The notes under the pieces are model-generated. The model searched no databases. It had not been told where the DNA came from and saw only the letters and a list, made by a program, of their open reading frames with translations. 60,000 nucleotides of DNA from Takakia lepidozioides (taxonomy: Eukaryota; Streptophyta; Takakiopsida; Takakiales; Takakiaceae): positions 32,304,001 through 32,364,000 of the forward strand of contig CM060731.1 of NCBI GenBank assembly GCA_030704615.1, written 5' to 3'. A program made the translations under genes and the position numbers. This document shows, piece by piece, positions 29,597 through 40,616 of the stretch (position 1 is the first letter of the stretch; each line of letters opens with the position of its first letter).

Positions 29597-32107
29597 AAAG
29601 AAGGGGGCATAAATCCCCTTCTAGTTAACTCCTAAATTGTTCCTTACCCAAATATACACTTACTGCCCTATGACTCACACCACAGGTAATTACTTCTACT
29701 CTATTCATGATCAGAGATTGGGTACCCTCATCCACGCCGCAGCGGAAGAGAAGACATGGACAGGGGTTGAGAAGTTTCTCTAATTTATAACTTGGCTCAT
29801 TTATAAACAGGGTATTGCATATGCCAGGGTTCTGTTTCCTAAATGTTTCAACACATACATTATCACAAAATCAGGTTAGCCAACACCCATGAAGGGCAAT
29901 CCCTTGATAATACTGGCAGGCCAATTCCATGAAATGCACATCAAGTTTTGTGGTCACTGGTTCAACTACAACCAGCTCCGGGTTTTCCACACACATAGCC
30001 TCACTTTGATGATCCACCATTCCTCTTTCAAGAGCTCTTTTCCCCATCCCTTTGCATCAAGGACATATGACACTTTCAACCCTCTCAATCCCTTCTTGCA
30101 GATACAAATGGGCTACCAATAATCACCCTCAAGTGATCTTCTCTGTTGCAGGCCTCAGCCCCTGCATGCTTCTAAGTATATCATGCAATCAGCAGCCAAC
30201 AGGTTTACTTCCACCTGATTCATTCTCTCTGAAAATACTACTGCCTAACCTAATTATATGCATGTTGCCCTCATTGTAAGTCATGGGCACTTCTTCTTTA
30301 CTCTCCCTCATTCACATCCTCCCAAAACAGGAAGCATCCTATGTTAAGAACTGACTTCCCAACTTCTTGCAACACTCCACATAACTTCCACCCTGCCTCA
30401 CTTTCTCTCTACCACCAGGACTGGTATGAATTCCAGAAGTCTCCATTCCATTTTCCAAAATCTTTTTCTGTCTCTCTCATTTCCATTGAGAGTATCTCTA
30501 CCAAAATTCCATAGCAACTATTCCTAAGTGGAAGAAGAAGAAGCCTCTATTCCTCAATCTGAGAGAAGCCACTATTCCTAAGTCAGAGAAGAGCCATGCA
30601 TCTACGAACTTAGCTGTCTTATACTCCAGCTGAAGCGGTGGGATTGCCTGCCCAAAATGGCACCTCACCATCTCTGTCAGCAGCTACCCTAACTCCTCTT
30701 GTCGTTTGAATGCCACGTTGTAAAAACAAAGATCTATGCATGTCAGATCCTATCATCGCTCTGCCACTCCACCTTTCAGATATTCATCGATTCAAGCGTT
30801 CAGTGAGTCATGACGGCTCTGTTTCAGCCCATGGCAATAACCCTGTCGCTTGCCAACTAACTACCCTATCCCACCATCTCTGCTAATCTACCCTAAGATC
30901 TGATATGATAACAAGAAGACAGTCATCATCTGAAAGCTTCTTGCTCTATACATTTCACTCTTTGCCTCCTTATTTACAGATAACCTGATTCATTGTCCAC
31001 AAGCCAATGCCCTCATTCTGGCGATTGCACCAGTCAACATGTGGCCAAGTCAGTAATCCCATCGCTGCCCGTCATCTGGCAGCAATTGCTTCTCCCACAA
31101 GTGCAGCTTTCAATAATCGCAGTATCAGTTTGCACACCCTACCTCTGGCAGATGCTCGTCATGTGGAGCTGCTCCATCACCTTAACTAGCCTTTGATTGT
31201 GCCAGCAACCCCACCTTCCTATTCCCTGGCAGCAGGCTGTTTCCCTTGCAAGTTCATCCTCCCTGTCATCGAGGTCATGAGAGTAACAACGGCACTACCG
31301 CCCCTCCACCGAGCTGCTTTCCCCGCAACTCCTACACCTTCAGAGGTCAAATCACAGGCAACACCGCCTCTATGCCTTCATTACTTCTGTCAGTAGCACA
31401 TGATATTACTTCCCTTGCCCTTCATGAATCGTCCTGCAGCACTCCCTTTCTTCAAAGCTATGAAACGATTACTGCACCGCCTCCCTTCACCTGGCTTGAG
31501 AACAAATTACCTAGCTGTTCCCTGCACAATTATCCTCCAGTAAGCCCTAAGCTACCCATTCACCATAGCACCGATGGCACCGCCTGTTAACTGATTGCTC
31601 CATCGCATGCCACGCCGATCTCCCTGTAAGCATATCCTCTAGAAATCAATCATTACCAAGAAGATGGCGGCACCGCTTTCCCTGCTGCACAGATAGCATC
31701 TGCTCAGAGCCCCCGTCATCTGCCCCTTCGTCTTCCTCGTCCCACGTTTCTAGGGTAACCGCCAGTGATGAAAGTCGTCCACTTTCACGAACGGAAAACG
31801 TGCTAGGTTTCGTTAACATAGTTAATCACAAATTCATTGCATCCTTGGCACAGGATCCTTCGTCCTCGTTCCTGGGAGTCATCCAGTAAGCATGGATGTA
31901 ATCCATTCATCCCACGGATGAAAATACGCATGGTCATGACTTAGCCATTTTTATCCTGGCAAAGCATAAGCACAGTATGCCCATGAAATTACCTGTATGC
32001 AGGGATATATCCCTCCTGCAGTTGTACCCGGGCACTCCCGTTGTAGTGATGCAGGGTCTTAACGGTAAAACAAAAATGTAATGTCACTCCCCTGCATTCA
32101 CACTACA
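29587..32107. mobile_element. Nested 2.5 kb TG...CA element with GGCG target duplication
   Basis: The left end is TGTAGTGTGAA (29,587) and the right end is TTCACACTACA (32,107), an 11 bp inverted repeat. The CACAGCC array is interrupted with GGCG on both sides, and removing the segment restores a normal array unit. The interior has no long ORF and is rather pyrimidine-rich. It includes a purine-rich block just inside the left end and a CTTC/GAAG-rich region near 30,530-30,600. TG...CA ends with a 4 bp duplication fit a solo LTR or small LTR-type element. A TIR DNA transposon is the alternative. Confidence 0.7.
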
Positions 32108-32275
32108 GGCGCGACACAACATATCACAGCCCAGCACGGCGCAATACAGCCTGTCACAACCTACCACGGCGTGTCACAGCCTATCACAGCTTACCACATT
32201 GCAACACAGCCTATCACAGCGTACCACAGTATGACACAGCCTGTCACAGCTCAACACAGCCTACTAGGGTTACAC
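32108..32275 (+). repeat. CACAGCC tandem array, right part
   Basis: Continuation of the array from 29,586, with units alternating CACAGCCTATCACAGC and TACCACGGCG/TACCACATTG types. It ends near CTACTAGGGTTACA, the same end point as in the other copies. Confidence 0.85.
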
Positions 32276-32757
32276 AATCCATAAAATCAGTGACAGGTGG
32301 ACGCATGATAACTTCAGGGAAATGGCCGGAGGAAGAAAGGACGGAAGCCAGTTTAGAAAGGGACACGTGGAAGTCAGGGTGCAACACACAGCTGAGAAGG
32401 AAGTGCAAGAACAGGTGTCATCAAGAAAGAGGACAAGAATGGCCGTCAAAATACCTACTTAGCACGTCAATTCGGATGAATGGCGGGCCCATTAATGAAT
32501 ACGGAAAAAGGGCAACAGAACAAACGGCAAGTACAGAAAAACGAAATTCTTGTCACATGTGTTATCCTAGTGGACAGTCCAGCAGGGAAAGTCCACTAAA
32601 GAAAATTAAATCTAAAATCCAGTCACAACGGTTACAGCCAATCGAAAGCTAGAAAAGGGATCAAGAAATTGGAGGGAATTTAAGCGCAAGAGTCGGCGTC
32701 GTTCTAAGTAACGGGCGTCTTGACGGGAGAAACCATCAATGCTATAGCTTTGAAGCT
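32276..32757 (+). other. Conserved spacer (leader) upstream of ORF3
   Basis: About 480 bp present in all four element copies (47,026-47,460 minus, 50,716-51,187 plus, 56,308-56,755 minus). It includes GGACACGTGGA, GGCGGGCCCATTAATGAATACGG and GTGGACAGTCCA-type blocks. An open frame here (32,290-32,652) is not kept in the other copies, so I treat it as noncoding. It may hold the leader, promoter or splice acceptor for ORF3. Confidence 0.5.
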
Positions 32758-35700
32758 ATGGAGGAACTAACAAACTATACGCTCGCAATATTACTTACGC
32801 AGTGGTATAGGGACGGAAGAACAGAGCGAATCTTTTCTCTTAATCGATGCTTGCAAGCCCCGCAGGCTTACAAGAAATTACCCATGGCTTTTTGTGGCAA
32901 CCATACGTTTATGCTTTGTGCCCTGCACGCATTTCTTCAATTGTTACACCCAAAACCTTTCTGTGGGTCTAGAATGAAGAGAGTGAGAGGAATGGAAGAA
33001 ATCAGGGTGAAGAGCACCACAATCCTGCAGAAACAAACGATTGCTACTCCACAGGCGGTACAATTACTGAAGGAGCTGCGATTGGAAGGATTGCAAAGCA
33101 AAGATTGGACATTGCACCATAGACAGTACATGTTACAATTCTTGCAGAACTTTGAGCCTAGGACAGGAGCAACAACGGTGAAATGAGTTGAATTAGAAAT
33201 TACTCCCCTATACCTACAACAATTGTTTCAATTGCCAGCAGGTCAGGTGCATGTGGAGGAGCACAGGGCAAGACTACAAATAGGGGACTTATTCCAAGAA
33301 GGGAGTTTCTTTAAAACTCAGGGTTATGCTTGTACCAAGGCCGTGTACCCAGGGCTAAGGGAGGTAGGCTAGGTATTGAACGTTCTGTTTGCCATGAAAC
33401 AGAACCAACAGTATTTGAGCAGATCCTTCACAGAGGAAATACTCAAAGCCCTGAGAGGAGAAGAGGTAGCATGGGCGGACATAATGTACAACGCACTGGT
33501 AGAGGAGATGAAAAGATTACAGGGCACTGCCGCAAAGTCTCCTATCATAGTATCTGGCCCAATCATTGCTCAAATAATTCTTGATTCTTGCATACTTGAT
33601 GCTCGAGAAAAAAAGAAGATGGGAGTGTTTGAGACTGAAACCACTGCAATGGAAGAGCAAGGCTCTTCACACAGTGAGGGTGGACTGGCAGGGCAACCCC
33701 AGACTAAGAGACACAGGCGGGGAAAGACTATAGTGGTGGATCCACTGGCTTCACGGAAACCGCATGATAATGTTTCCCAAGTTCTTGTGCAGGAAGGGGC
33801 ACAGCAGCACAGAGAACTGCTATTATTGGAAGCGGGACCTTCAGAGAGGGAAGAGGAAGTTACTTCAGTATCACAGCCATCACAGCCAGATGATCGGCTT
33901 GTCACAGAGTTACCACAAGTTGTCCATGCAGTTCCACCAGAAATAATTGATTTGGAGAAAGAAAGGTTAGATATTCCCACTACAGAACAGGTGGTGGCAG
34001 AAATTGAGAAGGGGGACCTTCTCTATGAATATTCTGGTCTGGTCAAGGACACAATGATTTCGGAGGTGCAACAGTTGTACAGGGGAAACCCTGCGGTGCA
34101 TATAATACACACACCTGTGACGGAGGTACCACAGGTAGAATGTCAAGACACTGCAGCACCGGTGACGAATGAAGTGGTTCAGGAAGAAAATCTGGTGGGG
34201 CAATGGCCTGAGTGGTTCGTGAGGCATCACACTGTTGAGGATCAAGGAGAACAACAGCAAGCTCACCATGATGACCCTCAACAGGCCATGCTTATGAGTT
34301 CCATAAGCAGGACACTTAATTTGTTGGGGACTTATGTCAAATCCCATGTTCCAACTACCCAATTGGCAGCTTTGAGGGAGGAACTCAGGACGGAATTTGA
34401 GGCTCGACTTGCCACTGAGTGTGCAAACAAGGTCGATGAAGAGGTCACTCTCAAGATGCAGCAAGACTTGGAGAGTACAGAGGCGGCTTTGCAATTGGCC
34501 AAGGAACAATTAATTGAGGCAGGCCTCGCGCAAGACCAGTTGCACGAAGCACATAAGCAACAGCTATACCAAATGCAGGTGAAGCATGAAAGCAAGTTGC
34601 AAGAAGTGAATGCACTACATACGGAGTTGCAGACAGTGCATGACAGAATGGCCATACAATGCGCTACACTCACAACTATGCTTGACCAAGCTACAATAGA
34701 AATAAACAGTCAAGCGGGAAGATGTACGAAGGCAGAGACAGAGAATGTTGAGCAATTGAAACTCATTGTCGATATGAAGAATACAATCTGTCGCAATGAG
34801 AATACTTTCAAACAATACAGGCAGGTTGAAGCTGACCAAGAGAGGTACATCCTGGAGTTGCAACAAACGCTCATGGTAAATAGAAATGAACTCTCTATCG
34901 CTAACAAGGCTTGGAAGGAAGCCAATAATCTGGCTGCTGCCTATGCGAGTTTGGTTGAACCTCATGCGAAGCGCATGGAGGCTTTACAGCAGCAGATAGA
35001 TGTGTACAGGCTCACAGAGGAGAAAACTCTAAGGGGTGCCACAAACAACTTGGTGGATAACCACCTTATGCAGGTCTGGTTAACACAAGGGCCGATAGAG
35101 GGCAAAGCACCAAGAAAGCTCACCCAACGCGAGATGAATGAGCTCAGACTGCAAGTGCAGAATATTGCCACAACTACTATAGACAATGTCTATAGTACAA
35201 TAGCAGAGTTACAGGAGGATGTAGACGGCCTGCAGACTCAAGTGGAGGACCTCACTTCAAATATCGACAAAAGAGTCTGTATACCTGAGGAACAGCTAAT
35301 GGCTTCTTATTTACAAGCGAGAACTTTAGCTTTTCAGTCTTCTTCACAGGGGGTGCAGGAGATGCCAATGGTACGAGAGCTAGTGCCACCAACACCACAA
35401 CAAGTCACTGTGCCAGGAGCTGACCCTGTTGTTACTACAGCCACACCACAGCCACCAGAGCCTGAGGTATGGGGGAATGCTGCTTTTAACCCACCTAAAA
35501 CTCCAGCTGCACGAGAGTACAGTCGGACTATGATTATGCCCTTCAACCAAATTCCCATTGTGTTGGATTTGGCTTGGAAAGAATTTAGTCCTCCGCAGTC
35601 ATTGGCACATTACTATCAAATCATGCGCATTTGGCTGCCAGTGGCCACTAGGACTAAAGTTCTTCCGAACAATCGACCAATTGAGGATCATCACTTTGCG

Positions 35701-36531
35701 CAGTACTGGCATGAGGCAAGTACCATGTTGAAGGAATTAATTGCCTTCCAAGTTATACATGGATTCATTTATACCAAGACCAAAGAGGTAGCAAGTATTG
35801 TCATGGGCTGCGGGTTATACTACGCTACTTGTTTTCTGGTACGTTATCACATTGAGCAACAGAAGATGCAAACGCGCTTTCTGAGTTATTCCATTGGGGA
35901 TCATTGGGTCTTACCTTCAGTGCCACCTCATATGTACCTATATGAGGCAAAAGTTATGATGCAAAAGGATTCTCAGATTCCTTCATGGTTTCATGCGGCC
36001 TGGAACAATTTGTCAACACAGAAATTTGGGCCTGACGATATTTTCTTTAAGAGACATGAGGCATGGAAATATTTGCACAATTCACAAGTCATTGGTACAC
36101 CACTCATCTGGACAGACAAGGAGCTCAGGGTCTTCACCAATTTTGCAATTCAGCGCTTACAACAAGTTTTATAGTTTAAACTTCCAGACATGGTGAGACA
36201 ACATTGTATGCCCCAGAGAATTCCAGTTAAAGTTTGACAGTTAAAACACCTCAGGGGGGACGAGGATTCTGATACAACTGTTTCTTCAGCGGACTCTTTT
36301 GACATGGCAGAGGACTATGCAATTCAGATGGCAGAGAAGAAGCGACGGGGGTCTCCTATGCCTGAAAGATTACCTCGATATCAGCCTCCAGAGGGACTGA
36401 CATATCCAGGTAGTGTTCAATCATCTCCCTCAACCAGTGACAGAACACGGGCTCGCACACGGAGTCCTTCACGAGACTCTAACCGTCAGAAGGGTGCTCG
36501 CTCACAAAGGGTTACAAATCCCAAACAGTAA
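32758..36531 (+). pseudogene. Giant ORF3 between integrase and 3' LTR, four nonsense codons
   Basis: ATG 32,758 starts a single uninterrupted frame of about 1,257 codons except for TGA 33,184, TAG 33,373, TAG 36,172 and a TGA near 36,233. Homologous copies have sense codons there; CAG to TAG and CGA to TGA are C-to-T changes. Residues 1-290 form a Leu-rich domain (LTQWYRDGRTERIFSL, LHHRQYMLQFLQNF, SPIIVSGPIIAQIIL). Residues 290-520 are acidic, Gln/Glu-rich linker. Residues about 530-840 are long coiled coil (LREELRTEFEARLATE). A Pro-rich stretch follows, then a globular domain at 915-1,135 (VWGNAAFNPPKTPAAREYS, LDLAWKEFSPPQS, IVMGCGLYYATCFLVRYHIE). An Arg/Ser tail (RARTRSPSRDS) ends it. No signal peptide or clear envelope features. 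Function unknown. Confidence 0.8.
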
Positions 36532-36552
36532 ACCGTGAGGACACGGCTTTTT

Positions 36553-36569
36553 GAGAGGGGAAGGGGTAA
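36553..36569 (+). promoter_or_regulatory. Polypurine tract
   Basis: GAGAGGGGAAGGGGTAA directly precedes the 3' LTR. The same tract is found before LTR copy 1 and, reversed, beside LTR copy 4, which fixes element polarity. Confidence 0.85.
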
Positions 36570-37556
36570 TGTTAGAGGACTGTCTGGGACTTAGGCACTT
36601 TTACGGGATCTGTGGGGTACCCTTAATTTTGCATAGACTGAGACCAACAGGAGCCTTAGGGGTGACAGCAGGGCACTTTAGGGGGGGGGGGGGGGGGTGT
36701 TACACAGCCCGTCACAGCCCGTCCCAGTCCGACACAGCCCATCACAGCCAACACAGCTCGTCACAGTCCAACTCAGCCCGTCACAGCCAACACAGCCCGT
36801 CACAGTTCGACACAGCCGACACAGCCGACACAGCCAGTCACAGCTCGACACAGCCGACACAACCCAACACAGTCGCACAGCCAGTCACAGCTTGACACAG
36901 CTGTCACGACCATAAAGAACGGATAGCAGGACAGGGAACGACTGTGGGGAACAACATCTGCGAATGGAACATGTTAGTTCATGGATGACGGTTAGCCAGG
37001 GATGACGGTTAGAACAACGGTTAGGAAGATAAAGCTAGGAGCAAGGACTGGAAAAGGGGGGAGCACTTCGAGAGGGGATTTCGGACATCACTGGGGGGAA
37101 ATGAGGCAGAGAGGCATCTCTGAGCAGAAAGAGGGAGAGCACGGAGTAGGAGGAGGACGATATGTTGATGCTTGATGAATGCAAGCAGTAGAGTTGTAAT
37201 GTAGAGCAGATTAGAGACTCCATGGCTTCAGCCTGATACTTGATAGATATTAATCTGATACATACTTCATACTCACACTGTGTAGAGAGATCTGAGTGAA
37301 GCTGTGGAATGAATGGATGAGTTGATGGAATCCGATAGATTGCTGAAGCAAACTGATACTTAATTACCAACAGTAAGGTAACTAGCTAACATGAATGCGG
37401 GAAGGAAAACAAATAGGAAACACCCCCATGATACACTAGCTGTAGGTCATGACTGATTGTTCTGAGCGGGCTGAGTGCTTAGAGATTTCCAACTCTTCTA
37501 TCTTGGAGTTTCCGCCTCGGATAGCGAAGGGATGGGTGAGTAAAAGCCGCGTGACA
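36570..37556 (+). repeat. LTR (copy 3), 3' LTR of the long element
   Basis: Starts TGTTAGAGGACTGTCTGGG and ends AAAGCCGCGTGACA. It contains poly-G near 36,671, a CACAGCC-type array to about 36,900 and the shared 3' block (CTTCTATCTTGGAG, GCGAAGGGATGGGTGAG). It differs strongly from LTR copy 2 in the region 36,950-37,150. Confidence 0.9.
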
Positions 37557-38542
37557 CTCAGTGCTTGCATGGGGAATGCCAAATTCTGTTATAAAAGTTG
37601 TTCTTGGTTAGGTTTACCCACACCCCTCGTTTCAGGTGTAGGACTGGACGGTCCTTCCTCCCCGTCCGAATATTCATCATACATAATGTGAGCCTGCAAT
37701 TTGCAGCACCGAAGCATGACTCAGCAGTGCAGATACATCAGTAAATGCGAAATGACAAGTCAATGTTGTCAGCTGGTATGCCTTGGGCCAGTTCAAATAC
37801 TGTTCAGGAACGAAGCCATTTTTTGCTTCTTTGAATTGTGCTTGATTCATTCACTTCAGCAGTTCAACAATGTGCTTGGCTATTATCAATACCTATCCTT
37901 GCGGATCCAAGGTTATCTTTGAGGTTCATCGTCAAACTCTAATCGCAACGTTAGTCTAATCTAGGATTGAAACGCCCCCGTTAATCTACTTCCTTGAAGT
38001 GTTTTGGTGCATGTGTGGAGGTTAGGACACACGTCACGCAATCGTGAAAATAGGTGTAGCCGTGCTTAGGACTACCAACGGCATAAAGTGTAGTCACGGC
38101 CATGACTACCCACGGCCCCACAGCCAACGTCTATGAGACACGTGTTTTGTTAGGCAGTCATGGCGCTCCTGACTGGCGGTGATCTCAAAAAATGGGACCC
38201 CATCTTGAGCAGAGACATCAGGTCAGAAGTGCGTGTGGAGTAAGTATGGAGTGCGTACCAAAACTGTAGGGTACCTCAGGTTCGGGTCCCTGCGATGCAA
38301 GAGGAGGTGATTCTTTATTGTCTTGCGTAGCTGCCACTTGCCCACCATGGCACTCTGAGCAACTACACAACATTTTCTTCAGGTTGTTTGCTGTGGCGTA
38401 GGCGTCCCCAAACCTCCACAGGTTGTGGTCTCGCAAACTCATTCTCCGCCTATCCCCTGTCACACTCGACCCCCCCCCCCCCCCCCCCTCTGTACATCTT
38501 GATCGTTGTGCTGCGTTTAGGGAGGCGATGTGCTCATGCGAT
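37557..38542. other. No gene; poly-C tract
   Basis: Sequence outside the long element. A pure C run of about 20 bases lies near 38,470-38,488, just upstream of the small spliced gene. No convincing coding sequence. A minus-strand open stretch at about 37,570-37,690 is acidic/Pro-rich and could be an old exon, but this is unsupported. Confidence 0.4.
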
Positions 38543-39263
38543 GGTCAAGCACGCGGCCACTGCACCCATTACCGACTATGAGAGGCTAAGAGAAGCTAAC
38601 ATTGCTCGCATCAAGCTCGTTGAAGCGGAGCTGCTGAAAGACATAGCACAGTGAGTTCACTTTTGAACTATCAAAGTCACTCTTTCCGCAAAGGTTTGCA
38701 GCTTGCGGAGCTTGATTTCATGCAATGTAGGTAGCTTTGTGAGTTCCTAAGACACCATGAAGAGGATGAGATGAGTATGAGCGCAATGTAGGTTATGCTC
38801 GCATGGTGGAGTGGGTGGGAGATCGCCGCATGTCGCGGGTCGTGAAAGTGGCTACACTTTTAGGGTTGAGGGGTGCATTAGTTCGTCATCTCCTCCATTA
38901 TGTTTTCTTTGTCATGTTACACTCAGGGAACTAGTGGTTGGTTTAGGGTTTACAACACCTTCCATGGGGCGTCCAATGCAGGATTGTGGGAGAGAAGCCA
39001 AAGCGTGCAAGACGACGGCCACCACCCCGCCCCTCTGGTGCCCCAAGACGCAGTAGAAGAATAGAGTCCATGGGCCCCCTCACACGGAGATATGCAATTG
39101 ATGATGACGATGAAGACGACCTCTGTGTGCCTGCGATGGAGCACATCGGGGACTCCGACAAAGACATGCCCGGCGGTGAACCCGCCCCAACCACCATCTC
39201 GCACAAATGCCCAGCAGCTGCGGAGTCTCCATCTATAAGTACCCAGCTCTGTGTAGGTCATGT
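38543..39263 (+). CDS. Two-exon hypothetical protein, YERLREANIARI motif and basic Arg-rich second exon
   Basis: Exon 1 (38,543-38,650) reads MVKHAATAPITDYERLREAN then IARIKLVEAELLKDIA and ends at a GTGAGT donor. Exon 2 starts after a CAG acceptor at 38,982 in the correct phase and reads KPKRARRRPPPRPSG, RRSRRIESMGPLTRRY, an acidic DDDDEDD run and an Ala/Pro-rich part. It reaches a GTAAGT donor at 39,264. The pattern Y-E-x-x-R-x-x-N-I-A-R followed by a KPKR...RRSRR segment recurs in plant-lineage hypothetical proteins (from memory). It looks nuclear and DNA-binding by charge, but no domain is recognised. The C-terminal exon may be at 40,060. One of the few regions without stops or frameshifts. 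Confidence 0.5.
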
Positions 39264-40059
39264 GTAAGTATCCAGCCAAATAGAAAAATTGCCCGTCCAC
39301 AGTTGCATTGCCCCAATGTTGCATTGCCCCAATTTTGAAAGTACTTGCCAAGTACTTTATGGAAAGGAAGGAAATGAAATGAAATGAAATGGTGCTTTAT
39401 AACGTCCGCAGAAAGCTCATAGAGCTTGTGGGACAAAATGGAAGGTAACATGAGAGAGGAACAAATCTAGAAACCACAATTAATGTTCACGCAATTGTCT
39501 AAGGGTGAAGGCCTCGTGCAGGTAGGTTGCCAAGCATTTTTTATCCTCATAGTGGAAGACATCACTGAGAGTTTGGGCTCCACTGAATAAAGTAAAAAAA
39601 GTATGACGCCTCCCGAAGGGAGCGTAACCACATCCAACGTGGTATGTGCCCATTACCACTGGGCTGTTGGTTGTCTCGAAAGGAAGAATACATACCCCAT
39701 TACAGGGGGGGCAAACACAGTGCATGAGAATATGGTGGTTGCATTTGCCAAAAAGAAGCAATTGAATTGACCTCTCTAGCATTCCAGGGGGAAGAGGCAT
39801 TGGTAGCATGCCAAAAAAGGGTGAAAGCCACCCATTCCCTAAAACCATGCACCGGACGCGCAACAAGAGTGAGGCCTATTACATTTGGTCAATTTTCTGC
39901 CCAAGACCTGCATGACTTCTTGGTAAATGGCACCTGATTTCTATTTTGTCATTGTATGATCTCATTACCAATGTGCTCCCCTGGTGGTTGTGTGAGGGCT
40001 GAGTTTTTGCCAATTGTCTAGGGTGAGTTTTGACCAGCATTGTGTTGTGTGTTGCACAG
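39264..40059. other. Putative intron with a minus-strand ORF
   Basis: Between the GTAAGT donor (39,264) and the CAG acceptor (40,057-40,059). It holds a small inverted repeat AAGTACTTGCCAAGTACTT near 39,338, a GAAAT pentamer run near 39,369 and a minus-strand open frame, 39,866-39,480. That frame is 128 codons, with Cys-rich CNHHILMHCVCPPCNGVC. It has no recognised domain, and I give it low weight. Confidence 0.3.
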
Positions 40060-40341
40060 GCGAGGAAGAAGCGTGCAGCGGTTGGTGGACCCAGCGCTGC
40101 CACACAGGGCAGCCCATCGGGGCATGGTTTGCTGAAACAGGTGAACCCTCCTGTGGGCAAGACACCACCCTCCAAACGGCCTCCCACCCGGCCTCTTGCC
40201 AGTTATCCTCCATTCACACCTTACCCTCATGCTTTTCCCCATCCGACACACTATGACCCTCACTCTCAATACCCCCAACCCCCATCTGGTTATGCAGAGC
40301 AGGCCTATGGCCATTCTCCACCCCCTCATCCTTCTTTCTAG
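40060..40341 (+). CDS. Probable C-terminal Pro-rich exon
   Basis: Opens after GTTGCACAG at 40,059 and runs to TAG near 40,341. Content: ARKKRAAVGGPSAATQGSPSG, then KTPPSKRPPTRPLASYPPF and a Pro/His/Tyr-rich tail (HYDPHSQYPQPPSGY). Low-complexity. Likely the last exon of the gene starting at 38,543, but intermediate exons are not proven. Confidence 0.35.
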   Translation, partial: ARKKRAAVGGPSAATQGSPSGHGLLKQVNPPVGKTPPSKRPPTRPLASYPPFTPYPHAFPHPTHYDPHSQYPQPPSGYAEQAYGHSPPPHPSF

Positions 40342-40389
40342 CAGCTGCCTCATAGCTACCCTCAACCTGCAATGCAACGACGCTACCGC

Positions 40390-40510
40390 GTGAGTCTGGC
40401 GCGTGAGCGTGTGAGCGTACTCTCACACAACGATGACGTGGCGTGAGCCTACGCTCACGCAGCCGACATGGCGCTGATGCTGATGTGGCGTGAGCCCGGT
40501 CCAGGTCATG
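40390..40510. repeat. Cluster of GCGTGAGC / GCTCACGC words
   Basis: Alternating direct and inverted copies of GCGTGAG and CTCACGC between 40,390 and 40,495, capable of forming several short hairpins. It lies in an otherwise gene-free 700 bp stretch after the Pro-rich exon. Confidence 0.6.
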
Positions 40511-40616
40511 CCACGTCACCACAAAGAAGGTGGGCCTATAACCGTGGAGCCCCCAACTGCTGATTTCACCACATGAAGGTGAAACAGATGAAGGGTTTCG
40601 GGCTTTCCTGGAGTTC

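Larger units (their letters stand above)
21796..37556 (+). mobile_element. Long Ty3/gypsy LTR retrotransposon with giant third ORF
   Basis: LTR 21,796-22,749, then gag, protease, RT-RNase H, integrase, a CACAGCC tandem array, ORF3, a polypurine tract and LTR 36,570-37,556. Length is 15.8 kb, or about 13.2 kb without the nested 2.5 kb insertion at 29,587. Integrase follows RNase H, the Ty3/gypsy order. No chromodomain is visible after the integrase GPY module, and a long sense ORF follows integrase. Both traits recall the non-chromovirus (Athila/Tat-like) side. No target duplication is found (left flank ACCCT, right flank CTCAG). Stops and frameshifts in several genes make it inactive. Confidence 0.85.

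Noticed and set aside
32290-32652. 120-codon ORF before ORF3
   Set aside because: The frame is not kept in the homologous leaders at 47 kb, 50.8 kb and 56.5 kb.
33570-35558. Minus-strand ORFs within ORF3, some Cys/Ser-rich and membrane-like
   Set aside because: They are complements of the Gln/Glu-rich coiled coil and change between copies.
35800-35865. Possible transmembrane segment in ORF3 suggesting an envelope protein
   Set aside because: The stretch contains Tyr, Cys, Arg and His within a globular domain, and there is no signal peptide or second hydrophobic segment.
37449-37691. 80-codon ORF crossing the 3' LTR end
   Set aside because: It spans LTR and flanking DNA. The LTR part recurs in other LTRs with different continuations.
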